From Shewanella algidipiscicola (GTDB lineage: Bacteria; Pseudomonadota; Gammaproteobacteria; Enterobacterales; Shewanellaceae): a stretch of DNA of 64,000 nucleotides. The stretch spans positions 1 to 64,000 of the forward strand of contig NZ_QPQT01000020.1 in NCBI RefSeq assembly GCF_003605125.1. Reading direction: 5' to 3'. Shown here piece after piece: positions 52,974-61,974 of this stretch. Position 1 is the stretch's first letter. Every line of letters begins with the position of its first letter. Position numbers and translations under genes: made by a program. The notes under the pieces were generated by a model. It had not been told where the DNA came from and did not search any database. It saw only the letters and a list, made by a program, of their open reading frames with translations.

Positions 52974-53286
52974 CAGCTCCGCTGCTTAGGGTTAATTGAT
53001 AGGCCGCAAGTCCCGGCTGTTGCTGTTTAAAGCGTTGCATCTCTACACTGAGTTCATCGCGCGCCATCTCCAATTCACGCAAGACTTGAGCATGGATCTG
53101 CCCTAGAGCTGCACGGGCTTGTCGTTGTGCCTCGCTGCTCGCCGTACCCGCCTTGGTCAACGCCCTGATTAGCGTGGCATTGACCCGAGTCACCTTCTCC
53201 CAATCGCCTTGGTCCGCATACTGACGTAACGCTACGCCAAAGCGGTGCCACTGCTCAATTGAGATTGGCCCATCCTTCTCTGACAT
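52960..53286 (-). CDS. FliT-like flagellar chaperone (LafD)
   Basis: 108 residues, mostly helical (IEQWHRFGVALRQYADQGDWEKVTRVNATL and VLRELEMARDELSVEMQRFKQQQ). No strong motif, but size, helical content and place between fliS and fliK match LafD/FliT, a chaperone for the cap protein FliD. It overlaps fliS by 32 bp. Confidence 0.65.
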   Translation of the reverse strand: MSEKDGPISIEQWHRFGVALRQYADQGDWEKVTRVNATLIRALTKAGTASSEAQRQARAALGQIHAQVLRELEMARDELSVEMQRFKQQQPGLAAYQLTLSSGAVDDI

Positions 53287-53635
53287 TGGTAATAACCTCG
53301 GTTACTGGCTGGAGCGCTTCGGCGCTGTTCTCGACACTGGCACTGATTAATTGACGACTGCAGTAGTCATACAGGCGATTTAGGCTAGTGGCAATTTCAC
53401 CGCCGTTTTCGAGATCCAGCATGGAGTCAAGACCATGAACAATATTGAGACACTTATTGATGCTAATACCCTTAGCCTCAAAACGTTTTCGCTCCATGTG
53501 GCCTGCGGCGCGCTCTAGCTCCTCAAGCAAGCCCTCCAGTAACATACGAACCATATCGTGGGGGTTCGCAGCGGCAACGCGGGCATCTAAAGAGGCTTGC
53601 TGATACGCATTAAAGGGATCGTGCTCATTTAACAT
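53255..53635 (-). CDS. fliS: Flagellin export chaperone FliS (LafC)
   Basis: 126 residues with the family opening YQQASLDARVAAANPHDMVRMLLEGLLEEL and GLDSMLDLENGGEIATSLNRLYDYCSRQL. It binds flagellin before export. Directly downstream of fliD. Confidence 0.93.
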   Translation of the reverse strand: MLNEHDPFNAYQQASLDARVAAANPHDMVRMLLEGLLEELERAAGHMERKRFEAKGISINKCLNIVHGLDSMLDLENGGEIATSLNRLYDYCSRQLISASVENSAEALQPVTEVITNVREGWANLN

Positions 53636-53651
53636 TTATACTGTTTTCCTT

Positions 53652-55010
53652 TTAAAACAAACCACTGGCTGCGCTCAGCTGGTTTATAGTCGCTTCCATG
53701 GCCGTAAATTGGGCCAAGTAAATTTGGTAACGTTGCTGCATATGATAATCGTGACGTTCCATGTTCTCGTTGACTCTGTCTATCTGGCCATCGAGGGTAT
53801 CTTTTTTCAGATCCATCAGCCCTTTAAAGTCGGTAAAGGGCTCCATCACTTTCTCAAGCCTATCGACATAACTGCCGGCATCGGTAAACATGGCTTCGAT
53901 GGCAGAGGCATCACCTTTCAGCGCATCGGTCAATTTAGTTTCATCGACTTTCAACTTGCCATAGCGGTCTAATTCAATGCCGATATCCGATAAACGCATG
54001 CCGTTTGGCGCGCTGGCAAATATCGAGTCACGCATCTGGCTTTGCAGTTGACGAATAGAAGAGTCCCCTTTCAAGACGCCGATTTGGCCCTCTTTTACCG
54101 TGGTTGCCACTTCATCTTTGTCATCTTTATCGTCTTTATCCTTCTTACTGTCTTCCTCAATCACCGAACTGCCCATCGAGCGAGTCAGCTGATTGATCTG
54201 CTGCAACATGGTATTAAAGGCGGCAACAAAGTCTTTCACCGCTGTCTCGGTACCTTCAAAATCTTCTTCGATTTTAACCCAGCTGCTTTCACCGGCGCCG
54301 TGAGTACTGGTTAACTCTAGGCTCACGCCATCGACCACATTTTCGAGGTAGTTGCTGCTACTGGTGATATCGATACCATTGAGCGTTAACTTGGCGTCTT
54401 GCGCCGCGCGGCGCTCAGTCATGCCAAAATCAACCCCATCAAGCTCAACGGTTAAACTATTAGCCAGCCCTGACTCGGTCGCCGACATCATTAGCTCAAT
54501 TTGACCGCCCGTACGTACCAAAGAGGCTTGCATCCCTGGGTTATCTGGGTGCTTATTAATCACATCGCGTAACTGCGCCACCGTCATGGACGCACCACCA
54601 TTAACCGTCGCAAGATCAATCTCTAGGCGCTGACTAGGATCGCTACCCAGCTGAATACTAAACACACCTGAAGCCGGCAATAACTCATCTTCTGAGGCAT
54701 AAGTCTTGGTTAATTGCTGCGCCTGCGCCAACTGCTCAATATGCAGTTCATAATTTCCCTTAGGGGCATCGGCCGTCACCGTCGCAGTGGCTTTGTCGTC
54801 ACTGACACTCGAGGTTTTACCCTTAAAGGCCTCAGTGTCGAAACTGGTTAACTTAGCCGTTAGTTTGTCCATACTTTTTTCAAGCAATTTATAGGCATCT
54901 AACTTGGCGTTATAGGTGTTAAGGTTGTTCTTATATAGGGCATCTTTTCCCGCACGCTCAACCATAATCAGCTGTTCGGAAAACTGCGCCGCACTCATAC
55001 CTGAAATCAT
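53652..55010 (-). CDS. fliD: Flagellar filament cap protein FliD (LafB)
   Basis: 452 residues. FliD_N at the start (MISGMSAAQFSEQLIMVERAGKDALYKNNLNTY), middle domain with EDFEGTETAVKDFVAAFNTMLQQIN, and a C-terminal coiled coil ending MEATINQLSAASGLF. It caps the filament and folds flagellin. Residues about 288-299 are a charged KKDKDDKDDKDE insert from 9-bp repeats. Confidence 0.93.
   Translation of the reverse strand: MISGMSAAQFSEQLIMVERAGKDALYKNNLNTYNAKLDAYKLLEKSMDKLTAKLTSFDTEAFKGKTSSVSDDKATATVTADAPKGNYELHIEQLAQAQQLTKTYASEDELLPASGVFSIQLGSDPSQRLEIDLATVNGGASMTVAQLRDVINKHPDNPGMQASLVRTGGQIELMMSATESGLANSLTVELDGVDFGMTERRAAQDAKLTLNGIDITSSSNYLENVVDGVSLELTSTHGAGESSWVKIEEDFEGTETAVKDFVAAFNTMLQQINQLTRSMGSSVIEEDSKKDKDDKDDKDEVATTVKEGQIGVLKGDSSIRQLQSQMRDSIFASAPNGMRLSDIGIELDRYGKLKVDETKLTDALKGDASAIEAMFTDAGSYVDRLEKVMEPFTDFKGLMDLKKDTLDGQIDRVNENMERHDYHMQQRYQIYLAQFTAMEATINQLSAASGLF
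54112..54138 (-). repeat. Three 9-bp repeats in fliD (DDK-type)
   Basis: TCATCTTTG, TCATCTTTA and TCGTCTTTA in tandem encode KDDKDDKDE on the minus strand, with a fourth degenerate unit at 54139-54147. A small low-complexity insert in the variable part of the cap protein. Confidence 0.65.
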
Positions 55011-55263
55011 GAAAAAATCCTCTTATTGATAACCTTAAAGCAAACCTTGTACCAAGATTTATCTATTTGTTTTTAATCTATTTTTAAAAGAAGCGAGATC
55101 CTATTAGGTTAGGAGGCTTCCGTTGTTGTCACACAAAGGGAAGTAATGCTTCCGCGCCAATGCGCTCAGTGGGTAGCAACAATCGTTGTGGATAGCTCAA
55201 ATAGGCGACCGAAACGGGCTGGAGCTGAAATAGGCAGGGGGAGAAAAGTCAATTTAAGGGGAT

Positions 55264-55286
55264 AAAAAAAGGGGCCGCAGCCCCTT
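55264..55286 (-). terminator. Flagellin gene terminator
   Basis: Minus strand: AAGGGGC, loop TGCG, GCCCCTT, then a T-run; it begins 21 bp past the stop. The rest of 55011-55306 holds no gene; no convincing promoter for fliD was found there. Confidence 0.85.
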
Positions 55287-55306
55287 GATGGTTAAGGTGC
55301 TTACAA

Positions 55307-56116
55307 TTAACGTAATAGACCCATAACCAAACCCGTGTTTTGGTTTGCAGAAGACAGAATAGTAGTACCTGCTTGCACTAACATTTGGTTCTTAGTCATA
55401 TGTGCTGATTCAGTGGCGAAATCGGCATCCATGATACGACCAGCAGCCGCTTTCGTGTTTTCTGTGATGCTAGTTAAGTTAGCCGCAGTGTGACCTAGAC
55501 GGTTGATGTTAGCACCTAGCTCAGAACGGGAAACACCCACGGCATCGATATACTTATCAACAGCAGTGATGGCTGCTGATGCTTTAGCTGTTGTAGTTAA
55601 ATCGACAGCCGCTTTATCTATGACAACTGGATCTGTCATCGTAACAGATAGCTTTTCAGCAGTGCCCGCACCAATTTGGAAATCAACACCACCAGTTAGC
55701 TTAGCCATTAGATCGTTACCCGCGTAAGTGGTTTCACCCATAATACGCTCAGATTCTAAAATAAGTTGTTGGAACTCTGCATTAAGTGCCGTCATATCAG
55801 TCGACGAGTTCACGCCGTTGGCGGCTTGAGTGGCCAATTCTTTTTGACGGTTAGCGATGTTGGTCAACTCTTCTAGGGCGCCGTCAGCGGTTTGTAGCAT
55901 AGAGGTAGCATCAGAAATGTTACGACCAGCCGTTTCCATGCCACGGATGTTGGCATTCATACGGTTAGCAATCTGTAGACCTGCCGCATCGTCAGATGCG
56001 CTGTTGATGCGAAGACCAGTAGATAAACGCTCCATAGCGTTAGTCAGTAGATCGTTGCTCTTATTAACCGCATTTTGTGAAACCAGTGACGCGTAATTAG
56101 TGTGAACTGAAAGCAT
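55307..56116 (-). CDS. lafA: Lateral flagellin LafA
   Basis: 269 residues. Flagellin D0/D1 at both ends: MLSVHTNYASLVSQNAVNKSNDLL, MERLSTGLRINSASDDAAGLQIANRM and ATESAHMTKNQMLVQAGTTILSSANQ...GLLR. The variable D2/D3 part is almost absent, so the filament is thin and short, as usual in lateral systems. A good RBS (TTGGAG) and its own sigma-28-like promoter precede it. Confidence 0.94.
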   Translation of the reverse strand: MLSVHTNYASLVSQNAVNKSNDLLTNAMERLSTGLRINSASDDAAGLQIANRMNANIRGMETAGRNISDATSMLQTADGALEELTNIANRQKELATQAANGVNSSTDMTALNAEFQQLILESERIMGETTYAGNDLMAKLTGGVDFQIGAGTAEKLSVTMTDPVVIDKAAVDLTTTAKASAAITAVDKYIDAVGVSRSELGANINRLGHTAANLTSITENTKAAAGRIMDADFATESAHMTKNQMLVQAGTTILSSANQNTGLVMGLLR

Positions 56117-56164
56117 GGGTATTCTCCAAGAAATTAAAATGTTTCATTGTGATTCACAATAGAT

Positions 56165-56191
56165 AAGACGGCAGTGCAAAAGAAAACTGAA
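56165..56191 (-). promoter_or_regulatory. Sigma-28 (FliA) promoter of the flagellin gene
   Basis: Minus strand: TTCAGTTT, N11, GCCGTCTT. The -35 matches 6 of 8 of TAAAGTTT, the spacing is exact, and the GCCG core of the -10 is kept. It lies about 50-75 bp before the ATG. Confidence 0.65.
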
Positions 56192-56354
56192 AATAAAAAT
56201 CTAAAAATTTTTAAATAAATTGATCTAACCTGTCATTCGAGCGCCGATCGCCATAGCCGCTGTGGTGGTTATCAACCCCTCCCAAATAAAAAGATGCTAA
56301 GAAGACGATACAGAAAAAGCATAACGACACGGCGAGAGTCACCTCATTTTCATG

Positions 56355-56379
56355 AAAAAGCCGACCCTAGGGTCGGCTT
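56355..56379 (-). terminator. Terminator after the lafW-like gene
   Basis: Minus strand: AAGCCGACC-CTAG-GGTCGGCTT, then TTT. It closes the flgE-lafW transcript before the flagellin promoter. The 316-bp gap to lafA holds only this and the promoter. Confidence 0.85.
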
Positions 56380-56432
56380 AATATTCTCGCTCACTCATTG
56401 AAGTAAATGATCCCAGCAGAAATGGGCACAAT

Positions 56433-57443
56433 TTAACCCAATAGCGCAGTCACTTGATCGCGATTGGCATTGCCCTGTGCCATCAATGACGTCAACTGGT
56501 ATACAAAGGGTTGCGGCTGCATAAACTTTGCCAGTAGTTGTAACTCTGCCTGTGGCTGAATCGTCGCCATCGATGTCTGCATCTGGCTCAGTAATGCGGC
56601 GTGGGTGGCTAAGATCCCTTGGATCTGGGCATCAATTTTTTGTTGTGTCTTGGTTACTTTAGCTAAGGTCTGCTTTAAGTTGCTGTCGGCCTTAAAACCC
56701 CACTCGCGGGGATCTTGCAAACTAAAGCGCTCATCTAAATGGATATTACGCAGTTCGCCAGCGGGCAAACGTTGCCCCTCGCCCATCATGAGCAAGCCTT
56801 CTTGCACTTGTTGCCACACAGAGCTAGGCGCCTTAAACAAACATTCGCCATTGATCAATTCAACATTAAGCCCTAAAGGGGCGAGCGCATTAGCTAACAC
56901 CTTATTAAGCTGCTGCCGATCCAAGCCGGCCGCTAAGGTCACATGTAATGAGCGCTGACCAAGCTGCACCAATATGCGCTCGTCACGTTGCTTAGGCACT
57001 GTTAAGTCGACCGAGCGCAACACAAAAGCGTGCGGTGCAGCAGGGGTTTGCGATAGCAGGTTAAAATGGTGATCGAGTAATAGTTGGCCACGATAATGGG
57101 GACGAATTTGGCTCAGACGTTGCCGCTCTTGCTCGGCTTGAAACAACGGCTGTTGACTCATCTCCCCAGAGCCTGAGCGAATAACACGGTATAACTGCTG
57201 GCGAATGTGGCTCAACGAGCTTGATGCCTGTTGCAACGCTTGCAATGCCACCTGAGAGGCACTCACCTGATGCTGCTCTTTGGTACTACTGGCCCAGCGG
57301 CCATAAGAAGCCAGTCGATGTTTAGGCAGGGCTCGAGTGGGTTGCGGCCCCTGCTGTACAGGGGCAACTGGCGCTGTATGGCTACTGCTAACAGTCTGAT
57401 TCTGTCGTAACACATTGAGCGAATCACCTATCGCATTAACCAT
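56433..57443 (-). CDS. LafW-like lateral flagellar hook-associated protein (putative)
   Basis: 336 residues, weakly conserved. Helical, Gln-rich ends (VALQALQQASSSLSHIRQQLYRVIR and KVTKTQQKIDAQIQGILATHAALLSQMQTSM) flank a middle domain. The C-terminus FVYQLTSLMAQGNANRDQVTALLG resembles flagellin-like termini. Its place between flgL and the flagellin gene is that of lafW in Flag-2 and Vibrio lateral systems. Named by position and size; function not proven. Confidence 0.6.
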   Translation of the reverse strand: MVNAIGDSLNVLRQNQTVSSSHTAPVAPVQQGPQPTRALPKHRLASYGRWASSTKEQHQVSASQVALQALQQASSSLSHIRQQLYRVIRSGSGEMSQQPLFQAEQERQRLSQIRPHYRGQLLLDHHFNLLSQTPAAPHAFVLRSVDLTVPKQRDERILVQLGQRSLHVTLAAGLDRQQLNKVLANALAPLGLNVELINGECLFKAPSSVWQQVQEGLLMMGEGQRLPAGELRNIHLDERFSLQDPREWGFKADSNLKQTLAKVTKTQQKIDAQIQGILATHAALLSQMQTSMATIQPQAELQLLAKFMQPQPFVYQLTSLMAQGNANRDQVTALLG

Positions 57444-57455
57444 CTAACACACGCC

Positions 57456-58373
57456 TTATAAATGATTGAACAGAGTTAACTGACTCACCTGAACAAAAGT
57501 TTGCTGAGTCACTTTGAGGGCCGTGAGTTTAACATTAAATTCGGCGGTAGCGCTGGCATAATCTAGCTCTTGGGTTTCACCAATCACCTTTTTATTAAAC
57601 AGCACCATCTCCTCGTGAGAGGTTTTCATCAACGACAGGCTGTTTTGCTTGCCCCCCATGTCGGTGATCGCGCTGTTAATACTATCTAAAGTATCGTTAA
57701 GCGAGGTTTGCATCGCATCGGCAGCCGTTGCAAAGGCAGCATCATCTGGCGCAAGCGCAGGATCGTTGAGCACCGCAATATAATCGGCAGTCTGATTTAA
57801 AATATCTTGGCTAGCGTTAGAGAACAGGAATTGCTCGGCCGTCACGTTGGCCGTCATCCATGATGAACCCGAGGTTTGCACCTCACGCTGGCTATTATCA
57901 CCTTGGTAGACATAACGCCCGGCGGCATCTTGAATGATGGTCTGCTGCTCGGTGCGATTACCCGAAAACAGATAATTACCGCCATCATCCTTGGCATTGA
58001 CGTTATCGACCATCGCCTCGAGCAACTCATCTAACTCTTGAGCATAGGCACTGCGATCTTCTGGCGATAGGGTCGAGTTATTGGTGGCGACGCTGATTTC
58101 TCGCATCCGTTGCTGCAGCTCAACCATGCCCGACAGATAAGTCTCTGAGCGGCCTAAGCTGGTGCTCAGTGAGTCGATATTGTTAACATACTGCTCCATC
58201 GAGGCTAAATCACGCTCATTAGCCATGACGCGCACCGCACCAATAGGGTCATCAGAGGGACGCAGTATCGACATTCCCTTAGATAACATCTGGTTCAAGC
58301 GAGCCAAATCCATAGTCGTATTTTGCAGACTGTGAATATTGTTAGTGTACAAATTTTGCATTGTCACGCGCAT
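57456..58373 (-). CDS. flgL: Hook-filament junction protein FlgL (lateral)
   Basis: 305 residues, flagellin-like: MQNLYTNNIHSLQNTTMDLARLNQMLSKG at the start, VRVMANERDLASMEQYVNNIDSL, and a C-terminal TALKVTQQTFVQVSQLTLFNHL. Second hook-associated protein (HAP3), joined to FlgK. A purine-rich AGGGGG precedes the ATG at 58373. Confidence 0.93.
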   Translation of the reverse strand: MRVTMQNLYTNNIHSLQNTTMDLARLNQMLSKGMSILRPSDDPIGAVRVMANERDLASMEQYVNNIDSLSTSLGRSETYLSGMVELQQRMREISVATNNSTLSPEDRSAYAQELDELLEAMVDNVNAKDDGGNYLFSGNRTEQQTIIQDAAGRYVYQGDNSQREVQTSGSSWMTANVTAEQFLFSNASQDILNQTADYIAVLNDPALAPDDAAFATAADAMQTSLNDTLDSINSAITDMGGKQNSLSLMKTSHEEMVLFNKKVIGETQELDYASATAEFNVKLTALKVTQQTFVQVSQLTLFNHL

Positions 58374-58385
58374 TTTTAGGCCCCC

Positions 58386-59759
58386 TTAAAAGCTGCTTAG
58401 CATGGTTTGAAACAGTTGATCGGCTGTCGATATGACTTTGGCATTGGCCATATAAGACTGCTGATAAATGATCAAGTTAACGCCCTCTTCATCGGGGTTA
58501 ACACCACTGGTGCTGGCCCACTGAGACTGCGCATCTTTTTGTAACTCGACACTGGTCTTGGCATTAGCAATGGCTTGACGCGACGCCGAGCCTAACTGAC
58601 CCACTTTGCTGCTAAAGGATTCAGAAAAACTGGTGCTCACACCTAAGCTGGTAAAGGCCAAATCTTTGTTGGCCAAGGCCACCAGCGCTTTTAGGTTGCT
58701 GTTATCACCTTGGGTGCCATCGGTAGCAAAAGCCAACTCTTCCGCGGTAAAACCATCTGTCACCTGCAAGCTGCCAGCGGGGTTCCCGGGCTGAAAACTA
58801 AATAGGTTTTGAGTGGGCGCAGCACCATTTAAAGCGGTACCGCCTGCCAACACAGCATTAAACTCATCGGCCAATTTAACGGCTAATTCATCGAGGTACG
58901 CTTGCGAGCTGGCTAACTCACTATCGCGATAATCGAGTAATGCCCCCATGCTGCCACCAGCCGAAGCTTCAAGGGTAAAATGGCTATGGCCAAAATTGAT
59001 GTCGACATTGCTGACCAGCGGATTGGCCGGATCGGGCACAACTGATAATTTAGCCACGGTATTGCCCGACAACAAAGGTTCACCACGCGCTAGCGAGATG
59101 TTCACCATGCCTTTGTCATCTTCGATAACGCGTATATCGACAATGGCTGCCAGTTCGTCGATAGCCGCATCCCGACCATCTTGCAATGCGGCCGGCACTA
59201 TGCCGCTGGCACTGGCGGCCTTTATGTCTTGGTTAAAACGAGCGATGATCTCCAGCTGCGCATTGACCTCTTTGGCCGAGGTACCAAGCTGACCTGTCAC
59301 CTGATCGCGCTGAGATACTAAGCTATCGTTGATGCCGTTAATCATCTGAGTTAAGGCTTTCGCCTCGTTTAACACCCCTTGACGATGCGCAATCAAATTG
59401 GGCTGCTCCATCGCCGAGTTAAGCGACGCAAATAGCTGATCTAATCCGGCAGAGATATTATTGCCTTCTGAGCCAAAGACTTGCTCAGCTTGGCCTAAAT
59501 AACTGCTGCGCACATTATCAAAGCCCACATTACTGGTGGTCTGCCACAGCTGCGCCACTTCATATTGATCTGAAATGCGCCTGATGCCATCGATAAACAC
59601 CCCAGCGCCGCCGCCATAAGCACCACCACCCACAGAGCTGGTCATCACTTGCTGACGTGAGTAACCCGCCACCATGGCATTAGCCACATTATTAGAGGTT
59701 GCATTGAGCGCCGCCATACTGGCTAACAGCCCAGATTTACCTATGTTTAACATGCTCAT
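58386..59759 (-). CDS. flgK: Hook-associated protein FlgK (lateral)
   Basis: 457 residues. N-terminal rod/hook motif SMLNIGKSGLLASMAALNATSNNVANAMVAGYSRQ and C-terminal GVNPDEEGVNLIIYQQSYMANAKVISTADQLFQTML. HAP1 at the hook tip. The start overlaps flgJ by 4 bp. Confidence 0.95.
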   Translation of the reverse strand: MSMLNIGKSGLLASMAALNATSNNVANAMVAGYSRQQVMTSSVGGGAYGGGAGVFIDGIRRISDQYEVAQLWQTTSNVGFDNVRSSYLGQAEQVFGSEGNNISAGLDQLFASLNSAMEQPNLIAHRQGVLNEAKALTQMINGINDSLVSQRDQVTGQLGTSAKEVNAQLEIIARFNQDIKAASASGIVPAALQDGRDAAIDELAAIVDIRVIEDDKGMVNISLARGEPLLSGNTVAKLSVVPDPANPLVSNVDINFGHSHFTLEASAGGSMGALLDYRDSELASSQAYLDELAVKLADEFNAVLAGGTALNGAAPTQNLFSFQPGNPAGSLQVTDGFTAEELAFATDGTQGDNSNLKALVALANKDLAFTSLGVSTSFSESFSSKVGQLGSASRQAIANAKTSVELQKDAQSQWASTSGVNPDEEGVNLIIYQQSYMANAKVISTADQLFQTMLSSF

Positions 59760-60160
59760 TTATTGTCCTTAGCGTGCGGCGGCACAAAAAGTGCGGGCTG
59801 CATCGCTGTGGTTGTCATCTGTTGCGGATCATAGGCGACAGGATCGGCGCTCGACTTAAGCGCGCCAGACAATTGTTTAGTCATCACCTCAGACAAGCCC
59901 ATGCCTTGCATCTGGCTCAAACGGCTAGCCAGTTCGGCATCGTGTAGATCGCGATATAAACCATCATTTTTTGACGACAACGGGCTCTCTTCATCGGCCA
60001 TCGCATCGGAGGCTGAGCGCATCTGCTTTAATACGGTTTGCAAAAACTGCGCTTCAAACTGCTGGCTCACCACTTTAAGGGCTCCCAGCTCGCCATTGCT
60101 TTTAATCAGATCGCCAGCATTTAACTGGTTAAGATAACCGTTATTATTTTCAAGTTTCAT
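59756..60160 (-). CDS. flgJ: Rod-capping protein FlgJ, short form without muramidase domain
   Basis: 134 residues. It keeps the rod-binding N-terminal domain (VVSQQFEAQFLQTVLKQMRSASDAM, LYRDLHDAELASRLSQMQGMGLSEVM) and lacks the C-terminal peptidoglycan hydrolase domain of E. coli FlgJ. Single-domain forms are known in lateral and other systems. The start overlaps the flgI stop (TAATG). Confidence 0.9.
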   Translation of the reverse strand: MKLENNNGYLNQLNAGDLIKSNGELGALKVVSQQFEAQFLQTVLKQMRSASDAMADEESPLSSKNDGLYRDLHDAELASRLSQMQGMGLSEVMTKQLSGALKSSADPVAYDPQQMTTTAMQPALFVPPHAKDNK

Positions 60161-61275
60161 TAGATCACCACTAGCTCAGCTTCTAGGGCGCCAGCTTCAT
60201 CGAGCGCCTGCAATATGGCCATCAGATCCATAGGCGCAGCACCTAAACTGTTAACTGCCTTAACAATCTCTTCGATAGCAATGCCCTCTGGCCAGACAAA
60301 CATGCGATTATCACCTTGCTCGACCGACACTTGGCTATCGTTGGTCACGACAGTTTCGCCATTATTGTTGCCGAAATAGCCACCATTAGGCTGGCTAACA
60401 TTTTGCCCTTCAACTATGGTCACAGTCAGGTTGCCATGACTGACAGCCGCCTTGCGCACCACCACATTGCCCCCCATCACAACCGTGCCTGTGCGGCTGT
60501 TAAATACGATGCGTGGGCTGCGGCGTCCCTGCTCTATCTGTAACTCTTCGAGCATCGACATAAAGGTCACCCGCTCACGGCTCGACTTTGGCGCCTGTAC
60601 TAGGACTTTGCCGTGGTTTTCTGCTCTTGCTACATTAGGGCCAAATAGCGCATTAACCGCGCGCTCGATATTGCGCGCAGTCTTAAAGCTGGGATCTTTA
60701 AGGTTAAGGATGATATCGGCGTTATCATTAAAGCTGCTGCCAATGGCGGCCTCAAGTAAGGCGCCATTGGGAATACTGCCCACGGTAGGCACATTGACGG
60801 TGATCGAGGAGCCATTGCGTCCCGATGCCGAAAAGCCACCGACCACTAAGTTACCTTGGGCCACCGCATAAATTTCACCATCGACGCCGCGCAGTGGCGT
60901 CATCAACAGGGTGCCGCCTTGTAAGCTTTTGGCATCACCCAATGATGACACTGTCACATCTATGGTCTGGCCTGGGCTAGACATAGGCGACACGGTCGCG
61001 TGCACCGCAACGGCGGCGACGTTTTTCAATTTAGGGTCGCTATTACCATCTATTTGCACGCCAAACTGCTTGAGCATGTTGACCACAGACTGGCTGGTGA
61101 ATTTCACCTGCGAACGGTCACCGCTGCCATTGAGGCCCACCACGACACCATAGCCTACCAGCTGGTTGTCACGGATACCTTGTACATCGACGATATCCAT
61201 CAAATAGCGCGACTGCTCAGCAGCGTTAAGCTGGGCACAGATAAACACTGACAGTAATAAACACAAACGTAGCAT
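60160..61275 (-). CDS. flgI: Flagellar P-ring protein FlgI (lateral)
   Basis: 371 residues with a signal peptide (MLRLCLLLSVFICAQLNAAE). Family blocks LMDIVDVQGIRDNQLVGYGVVVGLNGSGD, IDVTVSSLGDAKSLQGGTLLMTPL and RIVFNSRTGTVVMGG are full. It forms the periplasmic P ring around the rod. Confidence 0.96.
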   Translation of the reverse strand: MLRLCLLLSVFICAQLNAAEQSRYLMDIVDVQGIRDNQLVGYGVVVGLNGSGDRSQVKFTSQSVVNMLKQFGVQIDGNSDPKLKNVAAVAVHATVSPMSSPGQTIDVTVSSLGDAKSLQGGTLLMTPLRGVDGEIYAVAQGNLVVGGFSASGRNGSSITVNVPTVGSIPNGALLEAAIGSSFNDNADIILNLKDPSFKTARNIERAVNALFGPNVARAENHGKVLVQAPKSSRERVTFMSMLEELQIEQGRRSPRIVFNSRTGTVVMGGNVVVRKAAVSHGNLTVTIVEGQNVSQPNGGYFGNNNGETVVTNDSQVSVEQGDNRMFVWPEGIAIEEIVKAVNSLGAAPMDLMAILQALDEAGALEAELVVI

Positions 61276-61290
61276 GCTAAAAATCCTTGC

Positions 61291-61968
61291 CTAAAGAGGG
61301 AACCATGGGCTGTTGAAATAACGAGACGCCCAACCCATTGCATTACTGTCGGCAATCGCCCCTTGGCCACCATAAATAATACGTGCATCGGCGATGCGCT
61401 GTGACGAGATAGTATTGTCGTTACCAATATCGTCGGCGCGGATAAGCCCTAGTAGGCGCAAGTATTCGTCGCCCTGATTGAGCCTGAGCCACTTTTCGCC
61501 GCGGATCAGCAGTGCACCATTGGGCAATACCTTGGCAACGGTCACTGTGATCGAGCCTGATAGCTGGTTTTGCTGGGTACTTGACCCAGTACCATTAAAA
61601 CCACGTCCTAAAGACATATCGCCATCGGCGCCCATATTATTGGCGCCAATTGAACCACTGGAGCCCGCGGCCAGCCCAAAGGACATATCTTGCGCTTTGC
61701 TGGTTTTAGTGTCGGCTTTCTTGCTGGAATAGGTTTTTTCATCTAATGACACAGTCAATAGATCCCCTTCGCGAAAGGCACGCTTGTCTTTAAACAACGT
61801 CAGCATATAACCGGGACGATACAAGCTGCCATCTTTAGCATCTGGCAAACTATAATCTATCTCTGGCGGTGCCCATTCGGCGCCACCCGGCTTAGTTAAC
61901 GGCTCTGGTATATGTGAAATACATCCAGATAAAAACAAGGTCATCAGCAAGTAAAACCAACGCATCAT
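61291..61968 (-). CDS. flgH: Flagellar L-ring lipoprotein FlgH (lateral)
   Basis: 225 residues with a lipobox LSGC (Cys about 16) after a short signal peptide. FREGDLLTVSLDEKTYSSKKA, NGALLIRGEKWLRLNQGDEYLRLLGLIR and YGGQGAIADSNAMGWASRYFNSPWFPL are typical. It is the outer-membrane ring. ATG at 61968 or 61965; AAGGA spacing favours the second. Confidence 0.95.
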   Translation of the reverse strand: MMRWFYLLMTLFLSGCISHIPEPLTKPGGAEWAPPEIDYSLPDAKDGSLYRPGYMLTLFKDKRAFREGDLLTVSLDEKTYSSKKADTKTSKAQDMSFGLAAGSSGSIGANNMGADGDMSLGRGFNGTGSSTQQNQLSGSITVTVAKVLPNGALLIRGEKWLRLNQGDEYLRLLGLIRADDIGNDNTISSQRIADARIIYGGQGAIADSNAMGWASRYFNSPWFPL

Positions 61969-61974
61969 GCTTCC

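Noticed and set aside
55141..55260. Sigma-28 promoter for fliD
   Set aside because: A TAAA and a GCC-containing stretch occur, but the spacing is wrong (17, not 15).
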